From CAWEZN01 sp964498015 (lineage in GTDB: Bacteria; Zixibacteria; MSB-5A5; GN15; PGXB01), in assembly GCA_964498015.1 (NCBI GenBank), contig CAZCFT010000012.1, forward strand, positions 1 through 39,214: 39,214 nucleotides of DNA. Direction: 5' to 3'. The translations under genes and the position numbers were made by a program. The notes below the pieces were generated by a model, which did no database searches, was not told the origin of the DNA, and saw only the letters and a list, made by a program, of their open reading frames with translations. Below are positions 19,024-27,158 of the stretch, in pieces. The first letter of the stretch is position 1. Each line of letters starts with the position of its first letter.

Positions 19024-20217
19024 TTATCTCTCGCCTCTCAGGTCGCCAATAATATATTCGACTATATTTCTGAACCCAAATATATTGTACTTACCAAAGC
19101 CGTTCTTTGCCATTGTTTCAAGCGACCCGCTAATTCTTAATTGATTAAGCATGTCGGCAAAATTGGATGCGGAATAATCATCATGCAAATCCACGGCAAG
19201 GCCATTCCCCAACAGAAATTCATGGTTTAAAGGCGAGAATGAACCAATAATCGGATGGAGCACAAACATCGGGAGTCCGAGCCCCGCCGCCCAATTGGTC
19301 CGCTCATGAGACGGCCCCACAAAATAATCAAAATGCCGGAAAAGCTTCATAGTATAGTCATGTTCCTGATGCCGGTCGTCAAAGGGAACTATGGCTATAT
19401 TGTTTGACCTAATCGCATTTTCCAATCCCAGATTATCGACCGCATAATTTAATTTGACCGCATGGTGCATCATGGCCAGTTTCTTCTCAAGTCTCCCTCC
19501 TGCCCTGCAATATACTACCCCCTTTTGTCCGGATCTGCAGAGCGAGGCAATTGAGAGAACAATTTGTTTCAAATGATCTGGAGGCTCGGCGCCGGACGAG
19601 TAAAAAGCGCCGATCAAGGGCTTATCGCTTCTCAGACGATTGATTCTATTTCGAAAATATTCCTCGGCTTTCTCTGCTAAATCCGGTTCAATACACAACC
19701 CTGATACAAATATCCGATTCTTTGGTACGCCATGCTTGACCAAATCATCCGCCGTGCCGGCCAAAGGCACGAATATAACTCGCGCGCCATTAACAGCAGA
19801 TTCATACGGAGCCGTAATTTCGCCGTGCTGGTAATATACGGGAACGATATCTGAAATCATTGGGACCAGAATTGGATGCGACACAAGGGTCGGATATTTA
19901 TTTGAAATTAAGTATCTTCTTAAATCATGCGACAGGATATTTTCGATCAGACCCTTCTTGTCGGGTTTTTTTCTCCCCCTGATTGCGCCATAAAGATACG
20001 ATGCGATACCGCCTCCCCCACCCCATCGATAAACCCGTTCAACGGCTTTCCATGATGACACAAAAAAGCCTCTCGAAACGTCGAAAACGCCGATAATATT
20101 CAAGGCGATTTTGTCTTTATGTTCATCCTCCAGCAGTTTGCCAATGGCGTCAAGGTAGAATGGATGCCCCCGGCCGATTTCGAGATAAAGTATATTCAGC
20201 TTCTTTATGTCAGACAC
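19024..20217 (-). CDS. Glycosyltransferase-like protein (GT-B fold, GT28-like)
   Basis: A 397-residue cytosolic or membrane-associated protein. The N-terminal LNILYLEIGRGHPFYLDAIGKLLE resembles the first beta-alpha unit with the G-x-GH motif of MurG/MGDG-synthase-type GT-B transferases. The C-terminal VGPSHERTNWAAGLGLPMFVLHPIIGSFSPLNHEFLLGNGLAVDL resembles their nucleotide-sugar binding and acceptor loop. The start is GTG (20217), seven bases after the CheW-like gene, and the end touches the MFS start, so it is the middle of a three-gene operon. Substrate and acceptor are unknown. The similarity is by motif and is moderate; a non-catalytic GT-B protein is possible. Confidence 0.6.
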   Translation of the reverse strand: MSDIKKLNILYLEIGRGHPFYLDAIGKLLEDEHKDKIALNIIGVFDVSRGFFVSSWKAVERVYRWGGGGGIASYLYGAIRGRKKPDKKGLIENILSHDLRRYLISNKYPTLVSHPILVPMISDIVPVYYQHGEITAPYESAVNGARVIFVPLAGTADDLVKHGVPKNRIFVSGLCIEPDLAEKAEEYFRNRINRLRSDKPLIGAFYSSGAEPPDHLKQIVLSIASLCRSGQKGVVYCRAGGRLEKKLAMMHHAVKLNYAVDNLGLENAIRSNNIAIVPFDDRHQEHDYTMKLFRHFDYFVGPSHERTNWAAGLGLPMFVLHPIIGSFSPLNHEFLLGNGLAVDLHDDYSASNFADMLNQLRISGSLETMAKNGFGKYNIFGFRNIVEYIIGDLRGER

Positions 20218-20224
20218 AGATGTC

Positions 20225-20692
20225 TCAATCGGAATTTGCTGACCCGGATCGCTTCGTTATTTCGGCCATATTAAACAAGGAGGAGACATCAATAATATAG
20301 ACCATTTGGTCGTCTTGTTCAATAGCTCCTTGCAGTAATTCGAAATTCGGGCCCGGCGATTTCCGACTAACCTCCCTCAGACAATCATTGGAAATATGCA
20401 ATATCTCTTCCGCTGAGGTAACCGCCAACGCCCTCTTTTGGCCGCCTTGCTCAATTATCAATATCCTATAATCCGACGGATAATCCGCAGGGCTTTGAAA
20501 TAGAAGTTTATTGGCGTAAAGAAGTAGTAGTTCTTCGCCTTGATATTTTATCCGGGTCAAAGACCCGCCTTTTAGCGAAGCATTGTCTATTTTCGAAGGC
20601 AGAATTATTTCGATCACATCAAATACATCAATTGCAAAATGTACATCGCCCGCTAAAAAAATTAGATATTGAGATTGTCTGGACTTGTTCAT
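20225..20692 (-). CDS. CheW-like domain protein
   Basis: A 155-residue single-domain protein. The pattern QYLIFLAGDVHFAIDVFDVIEII ... LTRIKYQGEELLLLYANKLL ... RILIIEQGGQKRALAVTSAEEILHIS ... LLQGAIEQDDQMVYIIDVSSLF follows the CheW fold (two five-stranded beta barrels, with the regulatory LPxINL-like region degenerate). CheW proteins couple receptors to the CheA kinase, but no chemotaxis gene is present here. It is the first gene of an operon with a glycosyltransferase-like gene and an MFS transporter, so a scaffold role outside motility is plausible. The assignment is by pattern and the divergence is high. Confidence 0.7.
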   Translation of the reverse strand: MNKSRQSQYLIFLAGDVHFAIDVFDVIEIILPSKIDNASLKGGSLTRIKYQGEELLLLYANKLLFQSPADYPSDYRILIIEQGGQKRALAVTSAEEILHISNDCLREVSRKSPGPNFELLQGAIEQDDQMVYIIDVSSLFNMAEITKRSGSANSD

Positions 20693-20811
20693 ACTGCTTA
20701 TTTAAGTTTACTTCCGCAAATGAAGAAAGAAAGGTCGGTTATAGCAAGCAAAAATTCTTTAATATCAGCTATTGGTCTATATAATACCTGTAAGGCAAAT
20801 GTGATATCCCC

Positions 20812-20840
20812 TTGAAAACCTAAGCGCCATAGATTATTTT
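20812..20840 (+). promoter_or_regulatory. Probable promoter for the M29 aminopeptidase
   Basis: TTGAAA (20812-20817) and TATTTT (20835-20840) are 17 bases apart and lie 34 bases before the start codon. A second TATAAT at 20780-20785 lacks a matching -35. The 181-base gap is a divergent region also serving the CheW-like operon. Confidence 0.5.
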
Positions 20841-20873
20841 AGAACAAACTATTGGTAGCAGAAAGGACTAATA

Positions 20874-22001
20874 ATGAAAGATGAACGAAATGCTGTACTC
20901 GCCAAGAATCTCATCGATTATTCCGTCTCTCTGAAACCGGGCGAAATTCTTTATCTGGAAATCAAGGGCATTGAAAGTCTTGAGCTCGGTAAAGAAATAG
21001 TGCGATACGCCACCAAAAAAGGCGGAGTCCCTTTTTGGTTCTATAATGATAAATCAATCCTGCGGCAATATCTCAAGACAGCTAAAGATGACCAGCTTCG
21101 AAAATTAGGGGACCTTCATCTTGAAATGATGAAGAGATCTTCCGCCTATATAGGATTAAGAGGCTCGGATAATCCATTCGACCTTGCCGACATTCCGGCA
21201 GACCGGATGGACAAATATCAAAAACTCTTTTATAAGCCGGTCCACCTCGAGCAACGAGTGAAGCGCACCAAATGGGTTGTTCTTAGATTTCCCAACAATG
21301 CTATGGCCCAACTCGCGGAAACATCGCAGGAAAAATTTGCTGATTTTTATTATAGCGTATGCAATCTCAATTATGCAAAAATGTCGAAAGCGATGGATCC
21401 TCTGGTAGAGCTGATGCAGAAAACCGACAGGGTTCGACTCACCAGCCCTGGGACAGATCTGACATTCTCCATCAAGGGAATCGGAGTAATCAAATGCGAC
21501 GGGATAAAAAATATCCCCGACGGAGAAGTCTATACCGCCCCGGTGAAGGAATCAATCAACGGAACCATTAAATACAATACTCCCTCTCTCCACGACGGAA
21601 TTGTCTACAATGATATCAAGTTGACATTCAAGAACGGAGAAATAATCAAGGCCGAATCCTCATCTAATCAAGAAAAAATGAATAAAATCTTCGATACCGA
21701 CGAGGGCGCTCGATATGTCGGCGAATTTGCTATCGGCGTAAATCCTTTTGTTCTATATCCAATGAAAGATACTCTCTTTGATGAAAAAATCCGCGGCTCC
21801 ATTCATCTTACGCCGGGATGCTGTTATGATGAGGCCTCCAACGGCAATATTTCAGCGATCCACTGGGATCTGGTCTTGATTCAGCGCAAAGATTATGGCG
21901 GTGGAGAAATCTACTTTGACGATAAATTAATTCGGAAGGATGGCATTTTCACCGATCCCAAGCTGGAACGGGCATTTTCGGAAGACAATTTGAAGGGCTG
22001 A
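20874..22001 (+). CDS. M29 family aminopeptidase
   Basis: A 375-residue cytoplasmic metallo-aminopeptidase of the AmpS/PepS type, which removes N-terminal amino acids using two metal ions. The C-terminal domain carries the expected ligand blocks: IPDGEVYTAP (Glu), YVGEFAIGVNP (Glu), GSIHLTPG (His), and SAIHWDLV (His, Asp). It is slightly shorter than the ~400-residue family norm, mainly in the N-terminal half. AGAAAGGAC lies just before the ATG. It is transcribed alone, with a promoter-like sequence upstream and a strong hairpin at 22110 downstream. In GSIHLTPGCCYDEASNGN the family usually has a longer Gly-rich loop, so substrate range may differ. Confidence 0.85.
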   Translation: MKDERNAVLAKNLIDYSVSLKPGEILYLEIKGIESLELGKEIVRYATKKGGVPFWFYNDKSILRQYLKTAKDDQLRKLGDLHLEMMKRSSAYIGLRGSDNPFDLADIPADRMDKYQKLFYKPVHLEQRVKRTKWVVLRFPNNAMAQLAETSQEKFADFYYSVCNLNYAKMSKAMDPLVELMQKTDRVRLTSPGTDLTFSIKGIGVIKCDGIKNIPDGEVYTAPVKESINGTIKYNTPSLHDGIVYNDIKLTFKNGEIIKAESSSNQEKMNKIFDTDEGARYVGEFAIGVNPFVLYPMKDTLFDEKIRGSIHLTPGCCYDEASNGNISAIHWDLVLIQRKDYGGGEIYFDDKLIRKDGIFTDPKLERAFSEDNLKG

Positions 22002-22046
22002 CGCTATATCCTGCGATAAGGCCTTCGTAGTGGTTTGCCATTAAGG

Positions 22047-22060
22047 TCCGGCTCTGACGG
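22047..22060 (+). repeat. Dispersed intergenic motif, copy 3 (core only)
   Basis: TCCGGCTCTGACGG, the core of the motif seen in full at 5754 and 27994, here followed by GATTTATCAAACC. Confidence 0.45.
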
Positions 22061-22109
22061 GATTTATCAAACCTCGCTAATCAACCCAGAATGTTGCCTC
22101 CAATAATAG

Positions 22110-22135
22110 TAGTGGCGTCTCGAGAGACGCCACTA
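22110..22135. terminator. Bidirectional hairpin terminator
   Basis: A perfect 11-bp stem TAGTGGCGTCT / AGACGCCACTA with a CGAG loop lies between convergent genes (M29 on plus, LOG on minus). It is GC-rich but lacks long T-tracts; its position strongly suggests termination from both sides. Confidence 0.65.
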
Positions 22136-22164
22136 TTCAATCCATGATCGCCTATAAAATAAAA

Positions 22165-22866
22165 TCAAATCGCCTTCGAGCGGCGGACCTTCTCATATCC
22201 ATCTTTGATTATTCTGACCACCTCTTTAGGGTCATCGGTCAAAGAGAATATCTTCATATCATCTTTCGCAAGAGTACCCGCCCGCACCGGGGCGGAGAGA
22301 AGCCAATCAATCAATCCACCCCAAAAATCGGTGCCAACCAAGACCACCGGAAATTCAAATATCTTCTCTGTTTGTATCAGCGTAAGCATCTCAAAAAGCT
22401 CATCCAGCGTGCCAAAACCACCCGGCATGATGACAAAGGCGGAGGCATATTTGACGAACATCACTTTGCGAGCAAAAAAATACCTGAAACTCAAGGATAA
22501 ATCCTGACATTTATTGGGCTTTTGCTCATGTGGAATTTCTATATTCAGACCGACCGATTTGGAGATACCTTCCTGAGCGCCGCTGTTGGCGGCTTCCATT
22601 ATACCCGGTCCTCCCCCCGTAATTACGGCAAATCCGGCATCAGACAGCCTTCGCGCTATCTCCCGCGCCAAAGTATAGTATTTTGACTTGTCTGTCAGAG
22701 TTGATGATCCGAAAATTGACACCGCCGGGTGGAGGGCCCGGAGTGTCTCAAATCCGTCGACAAATTCCGACATTATCCTAAATACCGACCAGGTGTCGTC
22801 ATGGGTTGATCCGTTTTTCATTATGTCTTCCATAAATATTTCAAATCTCCCCAAAAAAGATTCCAT
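22165..22866 (-). CDS. LOG family (TIGR00730) Rossmann-fold protein
   Basis: A 233-residue cytoplasmic protein with the two family signatures: GGGPGIMEAANSGAQEG and PGGFGTLDELFE. LOG proteins hydrolyse nucleoside 5'-monophosphates to base and ribose 5-phosphate (cytokinin activation in plants, purine or pyrimidine nucleotide turnover in bacteria). The start at 22866 has no good ribosome binding site. A second ATG 11 codons in (MEDIMKNG...) follows GGGGAGA at about 13 bases, so the N-terminus is uncertain. It is last in a minus-strand run after the EamA gene. Confidence 0.88.
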   Translation of the reverse strand: MESFLGRFEIFMEDIMKNGSTHDDTWSVFRIMSEFVDGFETLRALHPAVSIFGSSTLTDKSKYYTLAREIARRLSDAGFAVITGGGPGIMEAANSGAQEGISKSVGLNIEIPHEQKPNKCQDLSLSFRYFFARKVMFVKYASAFVIMPGGFGTLDELFEMLTLIQTEKIFEFPVVLVGTDFWGGLIDWLLSAPVRAGTLAKDDMKIFSLTDDPKEVVRIIKDGYEKVRRSKAI

Positions 22867-22907
22867 ACCATAAAATAATCGTCAAATTATGTCAACAATC
22901 AACATCC

Positions 22908-23807
22908 TTATCTTGATTCTGTCAGCAAGACACCGGCAATTACTATTATACCTCCAAAAATCAGATTTCGGCTGATTGGTTCGGATAGCATTAAAGCGGC
23001 TACGCTGGTTGCGAAAATTGGCTGGATATTCTGTATGACTGCCGCTCTGGAGGCCTCCATATACTTCAAAATCCAATACCAAAGTACATAGGCGACAATA
23101 GAAATAGCGATGGCCATATAAAAAACAGAAAACCACCCGCTCCACGAGACTCCCCTGTAATCGCTATTAATAACGCTATAAAGCCCAAATGGAAGATATA
23201 CAAGCGAACCGTAGGTTAGAGATAGTCCTGTCACCCTAAATGCTCCATATTTCTGAGCCAGCGGCTTTCCCATGATAGCTCCGACTGCCCAAGCAAAGGC
23301 CGCGATAAGAACTAACAGATCTCCAACCAGATTTTGTATCCCAAATTGAATTTTGCCGCCGGAAATAATAAGATAGACGCCAGCCACGGCGACCAATATG
23401 CCGACCGTGCGACGTATCAAGAATTTCTCCCCAAGCGCTATTATTGCAAGTACATAAATAAAAATTGGGGTCGTGGCAAATAGGAGGCTGGCATGGCTGG
23501 CCGTAGTTTTGGACTGGCCAATCAAGAACAGAAGTTGATTGCCGGGGATTAATATCAATCCGATAATAAACATCTTCAAACGATCAGCGGCTAATATCCG
23601 CTGATGATTCTTCTTAAATATCAAAATCATAGCGAAAACTATACTGGCAATGGTGAACCGAAAAAAAGCATACGAATAAGGCTCGATCTGATTGAGGCCA
23701 AGTTTTGATATGGGATATGCAAAAGATGCAATGAACTGTTGGAGAAGCATCAGCCCAATTACGATCCGAATAGAAGGCGTTTTTTCACCCAACCGCAAAG
23801 CCGCCAA
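22908..23807 (-). CDS. EamA/DMT family transporter
   Basis: A 299-residue membrane protein with about ten hydrophobic helices in two repeated EamA halves (first half from about 15 to 145, second from about 160 to 295). Typical signatures are RFTIASIVFAMILI, ATTPIFIYVLAIIALGEKF and NIQPIFATSVAALMLSEPI. Such proteins export metabolites or amino acids; the substrate is not predictable. The open frame begins with TTG at 23807 without a clear ribosome binding site, so the start is uncertain by a few codons. It lies 77 bases after the SDR gene and 41 before LOG, and is probably part of the same transcript. Confidence 0.85.
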   Translation of the reverse strand: MAALRLGEKTPSIRIVIGLMLLQQFIASFAYPISKLGLNQIEPYSYAFFRFTIASIVFAMILIFKKNHQRILAADRLKMFIIGLILIPGNQLLFLIGQSKTTASHASLLFATTPIFIYVLAIIALGEKFLIRRTVGILVAVAGVYLIISGGKIQFGIQNLVGDLLVLIAAFAWAVGAIMGKPLAQKYGAFRVTGLSLTYGSLVYLPFGLYSVINSDYRGVSWSGWFSVFYMAIAISIVAYVLWYWILKYMEASRAAVIQNIQPIFATSVAALMLSEPISRNLIFGGIIVIAGVLLTESR

Positions 23808-23884
23808 ATTATGTGTGGCAGAGTCAATCCCAGACGATTCACCGTCGTCTATTGTATTATAATGCAGTCGAATATGCGACTTTC

Positions 23885-24676
23885 TTAAAGCAATCCTTTA
23901 TATAATCCGCCGTCAGCCGGGACCGAAACTCCCGTAATATATGATGCCTTCTCCGAGGCGAGGAATAGTATTAGACTCGCCAGTTCCTCCGGTCTCCCTA
24001 CTCGCCCCATTGGAATATTATCAGTCCACTTCTTATATATATTTTCGACCGATATCTGCTGTGCCTTTGACTGATTTTCAGCCAAAGATTTCAGTCGCTC
24101 TGTATCAGTATATCCGGGGCAAACGGCGTTGACAGTGATTCCCAAAGGGGCCAATTCATTGGAAATCGATTTCGCAAAACCCGTGACGCCTGCTCTCAGA
24201 GTATTGGAGATAATAAGATTCTCCAGAGGTTGCTTAACCGCGACAGAAGTAATAAAAATGATTCTCCCCCATCGCGCATCTTTCATGCTTGGGATAACTG
24301 CCCGGGACAAATCGATGGCAGAGTGCAAAGTCAAATCAGTGGACTTTCGCCAGGTCCCCTTTTCATGTTGCAAAAATTGCCCCGGCGGGGGACCGCCTGC
24401 ATTTACTACCAGAATATTAATTGGCCCCACCCTGCCGCAAACTTCCTCAATTATCTTTTCCGCCATTCCCTCCTCGGATAAATCGCCGGCAATTGTCAGA
24501 GGAAGGAACATCGTCGCCTTTTCAATTTTTCGGGCGGCAGAATCAAGATTATCCTGTGAACGTGAATTGATTGCCACTCTTGCCCCTTCTTGTGCAAACG
24601 CCAGGGCTGTGGCATATCCCAATCCGGATGAGGCCCCGGTCACCAGAGCGATTTTTCCTTCCAGACCCAGATCCAT
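23885..24676 (-). CDS. SDR family oxidoreductase with altered catalytic residues
   Basis: A 263-residue protein with a Rossmann fold: TGASSGLG cofactor loop (residues 14-21), VVNAGG, the active-site Ser in ITSVAV, and C-terminal GRPEELASLILFLASEKASYITG. The usual YxxxK pair is replaced: alignment of the ...SNTLRAGVTGFAKS segment places Ser where Tyr, and Arg where Lys, would be. A subfamily with SNxxR at this site exists among FabG-like proteins, so this may be its normal state, but the reaction is not predictable. It starts two bases after the M20 stop and is co-transcribed with it. Confidence 0.85.
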   Translation of the reverse strand: MDLGLEGKIALVTGASSGLGYATALAFAQEGARVAINSRSQDNLDSAARKIEKATMFLPLTIAGDLSEEGMAEKIIEEVCGRVGPINILVVNAGGPPPGQFLQHEKGTWRKSTDLTLHSAIDLSRAVIPSMKDARWGRIIFITSVAVKQPLENLIISNTLRAGVTGFAKSISNELAPLGITVNAVCPGYTDTERLKSLAENQSKAQQISVENIYKKWTDNIPMGRVGRPEELASLILFLASEKASYITGVSVPADGGLYKGLL

Positions 24677-24678
24677 GA

Positions 24679-26046
24679 TTATCTTTTCACTTTGGCCAGT
24701 TCATCAATTAGCGCCAGAGAACTATAACAACCCCGCTCAAAATCGTCATAAGACATTCGTTCATTGGGTGAATGAGCGTTATCATCATTTTGTCCCCAGC
24801 CCAGAAGAAGAGTGTCCAGCCCGAGCGTCTGCTTAAACATCCCCACTACCGGAATTGAGCCCCCTTCTTTCATAAAGACCGGTTCAACGCCGAATCCGGT
24901 CGTAATGGCCACACCCGCCGCCTTCAGCCACGGGCCATCGGTCGGCACGACAACTCCCTTGGCGCCGCCATGTATCGTAACCTGGCATTCAACATATTTG
25001 GGGCATACTTTCCTGATAAATTTCTCAAGTTTATGGCAGAGATCCATAGGGTCCTGATCCGGGACAAGCCTCATCGTAATCTTGCATGACGCCCATGATG
25101 GTATGATCGTCTTCCCTCCCTCACCCTGATATCCTCCGGTTATGCCATTGATATCAAGGGTCGGCCTGCTCCAGATTCGCTCCAGGATGGAAAAATTCTT
25201 GTCCCCAAAAAATCCTTTGGCGCCGGTTTTGGCGAGAAATTCCTCTTTCTTGAAAGGGAGTTTCTTAAATTGTTTCTTCTCCCATGCGCTGGTTGGTCGA
25301 ACGCCTTTATAAAATCCCGGAATAGCCACCTTTCCTTCATTATCATGAAACCGGCTTATTATTCGAGCCAGGGTATTTACCGGATTGGGAATCGCCCCGC
25401 CGAAGGTTCCCGAATGAAGATCCCGGTCAGGGCCGATGATTTTCAGCTCGACAAATGCTACTCCCCTCAATCCGTAAGTAACTGCTGGCCGATTTTTCCC
25501 GAACTGGGCCGTATCGGATATGACCACCAGATCAGCCTTCAATAATTTAACATTTTCCTTTATGAATTTCTCCAAATTCTCGGAGCCGGATTCCTCTTCG
25601 CCCTCAAACATCAGCTTGACATTTATCGGGAGTTCCCGCCCCGTGGCCAGATAGGCCTCAATCGCTTTTAGATGAGTGAGAAGTTGTCCCTTGTCATCGG
25701 TCGTACCCCTCGCAATAATATACCCGTTTTCAAGGATAGGGTCAAAAGGCGAAGTCTTCCATAGCTCAAGCGGTTCAGGAGGCTGAACATCGTAATGCCC
25801 ATAATATAGAACAGTCAACTTGTCCGGAGAAGAAATCTTGCTTCCATAAACGATCGGATTTCCTCCGGTGGGCATAATCTTGACATCCAACCCGATTTTG
25901 TTCATCTGCTTTGCCAGCCATTCGGCGCAGGCGGTCACATCCCCCTTGTGCTCGCTTTTGGCGGAGACTGACGGAAATCTTAGAAACTCGAAAAGCTCAT
26001 CAAGTCTCTGTGATTTATTGCTTTCAAGGAATGAAACTGTGTCCAT
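24679..26046 (-). CDS. M20 family metallopeptidase (dipeptidase type)
   Basis: A 455-residue di-zinc peptidase that cleaves dipeptides or related amides. It has the metal-site motifs GHYDVQPP (first ligand His plus catalytic Asp), GTTDDKGQ (bridging Asp), EGEEESGS (catalytic Glu and ligand Glu) and a late His in DDNAHSPNERM. A dimerisation domain sits in the middle (about 185-345). There is no signal peptide, so it is cytoplasmic. GGAG lies seven bases before the ATG. It is the first gene of the minus-strand run with SDR, EamA and LOG genes. Confidence 0.92.
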   Translation of the reverse strand: MDTVSFLESNKSQRLDELFEFLRFPSVSAKSEHKGDVTACAEWLAKQMNKIGLDVKIMPTGGNPIVYGSKISSPDKLTVLYYGHYDVQPPEPLELWKTSPFDPILENGYIIARGTTDDKGQLLTHLKAIEAYLATGRELPINVKLMFEGEEESGSENLEKFIKENVKLLKADLVVISDTAQFGKNRPAVTYGLRGVAFVELKIIGPDRDLHSGTFGGAIPNPVNTLARIISRFHDNEGKVAIPGFYKGVRPTSAWEKKQFKKLPFKKEEFLAKTGAKGFFGDKNFSILERIWSRPTLDINGITGGYQGEGGKTIIPSWASCKITMRLVPDQDPMDLCHKLEKFIRKVCPKYVECQVTIHGGAKGVVVPTDGPWLKAAGVAITTGFGVEPVFMKEGGSIPVVGMFKQTLGLDTLLLGWGQNDDNAHSPNERMSYDDFERGCYSSLALIDELAKVKR

Positions 26047-26256
26047 AAAATCTCCAATGATTATTTAATTTGATCTTTTCGTCTCTTATTCCAGCTTAAT
26101 CTACCCCATCAGGACAATGATATGGGATTGCCATGATTGAGGCCTAAAATAATATGGCCAAAAATACTGCCAATTGCCATAAAAATCAACCGGTTGTGAC
26201 TCGTATATATATTAAAAATGTTGCCTTTTTGGGGGAACTAATTAATATCTCAATTC

Positions 26257-26262
26257 TATAAT
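26257..26262 (+). promoter_or_regulatory. Consensus -10 box upstream of the DUF1573 cluster
   Basis: TATAAT 33 bases before the start of the first DUF1573-like gene. No good -35 is found 16-18 bases upstream, so an activator or alternative promoter form would be needed. The rest of the 249-base gap from 26047 shows no gene. Confidence 0.4.
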
Positions 26263-26295
26263 ATGTAAACAGGTCAGTTAGGACATTGGAAGGGT

Positions 26296-27012
26296 ATGAA
26301 AAATTTTATCGTCATGTCAGCCGCTCTGATTTTGGCAGTTGGATTCGCAGAGGCCAAACCGCGCTATGATTTGGAGCCGGATACTGTCTTATTTGGCATT
26401 GTCCCCCATCAATCCCATTTTTATAAAGATGTTGTCCTGAAATCAGTCGGCGATGCGCCTCTCCGTATAGATAGCATCCCGACGCTTGGTCGTTACATTC
26501 GAATGCCCCTGTCAAAAAAGCTTCTTGCGCCGGGCGATAGCGTTGTAATACCTCTTTTCTACGATTCTGAATATTTTGTTGGAGAAAGGGATCGGTTCCC
26601 TCATATCTACACCAACGCAGGTCGGGCCGCCATCTTGGCGATTCTATCATCCAGCCTTGATAGTATAGAAAATCTGCGTCCCATATATGTAAAACCCTAT
26701 AGAATCGCCGCTTCCCAATTTGGCGATAAAATGGCCAAAGAATTCACTTTTCAGATTATCAATAATTCCAGCGAAAATGTTCCGCTTAGGTTGCTTTACT
26801 GGGATGATGAGTATTATAAAATTGACTTTCCGGCCTTTGTGCCGCCCCGGGACTCTGCAAAAGGAATCCTGACTCTCAACGAAAAAGGAATTAAAACGGA
26901 ATTCGAGAAGTCTATAACCTTTGAATTTATCACCGATTTATCAGAAAGGAAATTCTATTCGATACCGATTGCAAGAAAGATATTTAAAAGCCAACAGCAG
27001 GCCCCAAAATAA
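26296..27012 (+). CDS. DUF1573-like exported protein lacking the CGC motif
   Basis: A 238-residue protein, first of three tandem paralogues. It has a signal peptide (MKNFIVMSAALILAVGFAEA), then an Ig-like DUF1573 region (LEPDTVLFGIVPHQSHFYKDVVLKS...) and the shared C-terminal half (KPYRIAASQFGDKM ... EFEKSITFEF). At the place of the PGCGCTQAPL motif of the third copy it reads IPTLGRYIRMPL, so both cysteines are gone. Such proteins are thought to be periplasmic or secreted; the function is unknown. GGAAGGG lies just before the ATG. It may be a structural partner or a diverged copy of the redox-type sisters. Confidence 0.7.
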   Translation: MKNFIVMSAALILAVGFAEAKPRYDLEPDTVLFGIVPHQSHFYKDVVLKSVGDAPLRIDSIPTLGRYIRMPLSKKLLAPGDSVVIPLFYDSEYFVGERDRFPHIYTNAGRAAILAILSSSLDSIENLRPIYVKPYRIAASQFGDKMAKEFTFQIINNSSENVPLRLLYWDDEYYKIDFPAFVPPRDSAKGILTLNEKGIKTEFEKSITFEFITDLSERKFYSIPIARKIFKSQQQAPK

Positions 27013-27021
27013 ATTACTTCC

Positions 27022-27049
27022 TTGACACTGGAGATGATTTTGTTAAATT
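27022..27049 (+). promoter_or_regulatory. Probable promoter of the UGA-containing DUF1573 gene
   Basis: TTGACA (27022-27027) and TAAATT (27044-27049), 16 bases apart, lie about 110 bases before the start codon. This suggests that the middle gene is expressed separately from the first copy. Confidence 0.45.
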
Positions 27050-27065
27050 TCAGTCAAAAGCCTGA

Positions 27066-27080
27066 TCCGGCCCCTGACGG
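27066..27080 (+). repeat. Dispersed intergenic motif, copy 4 (core only)
   Basis: TCCGGCCCCTGACGG, in the presumed 5' untranslated region of the UGA-containing gene. Confidence 0.45.
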
Positions 27081-27158
27081 ATAGGTGATATTGTCCGAAA
27101 GAAAATGTATTAGATGAATTTCAACTTGAAACTAACTCGCTCTTTGTTTGGAGGATAT

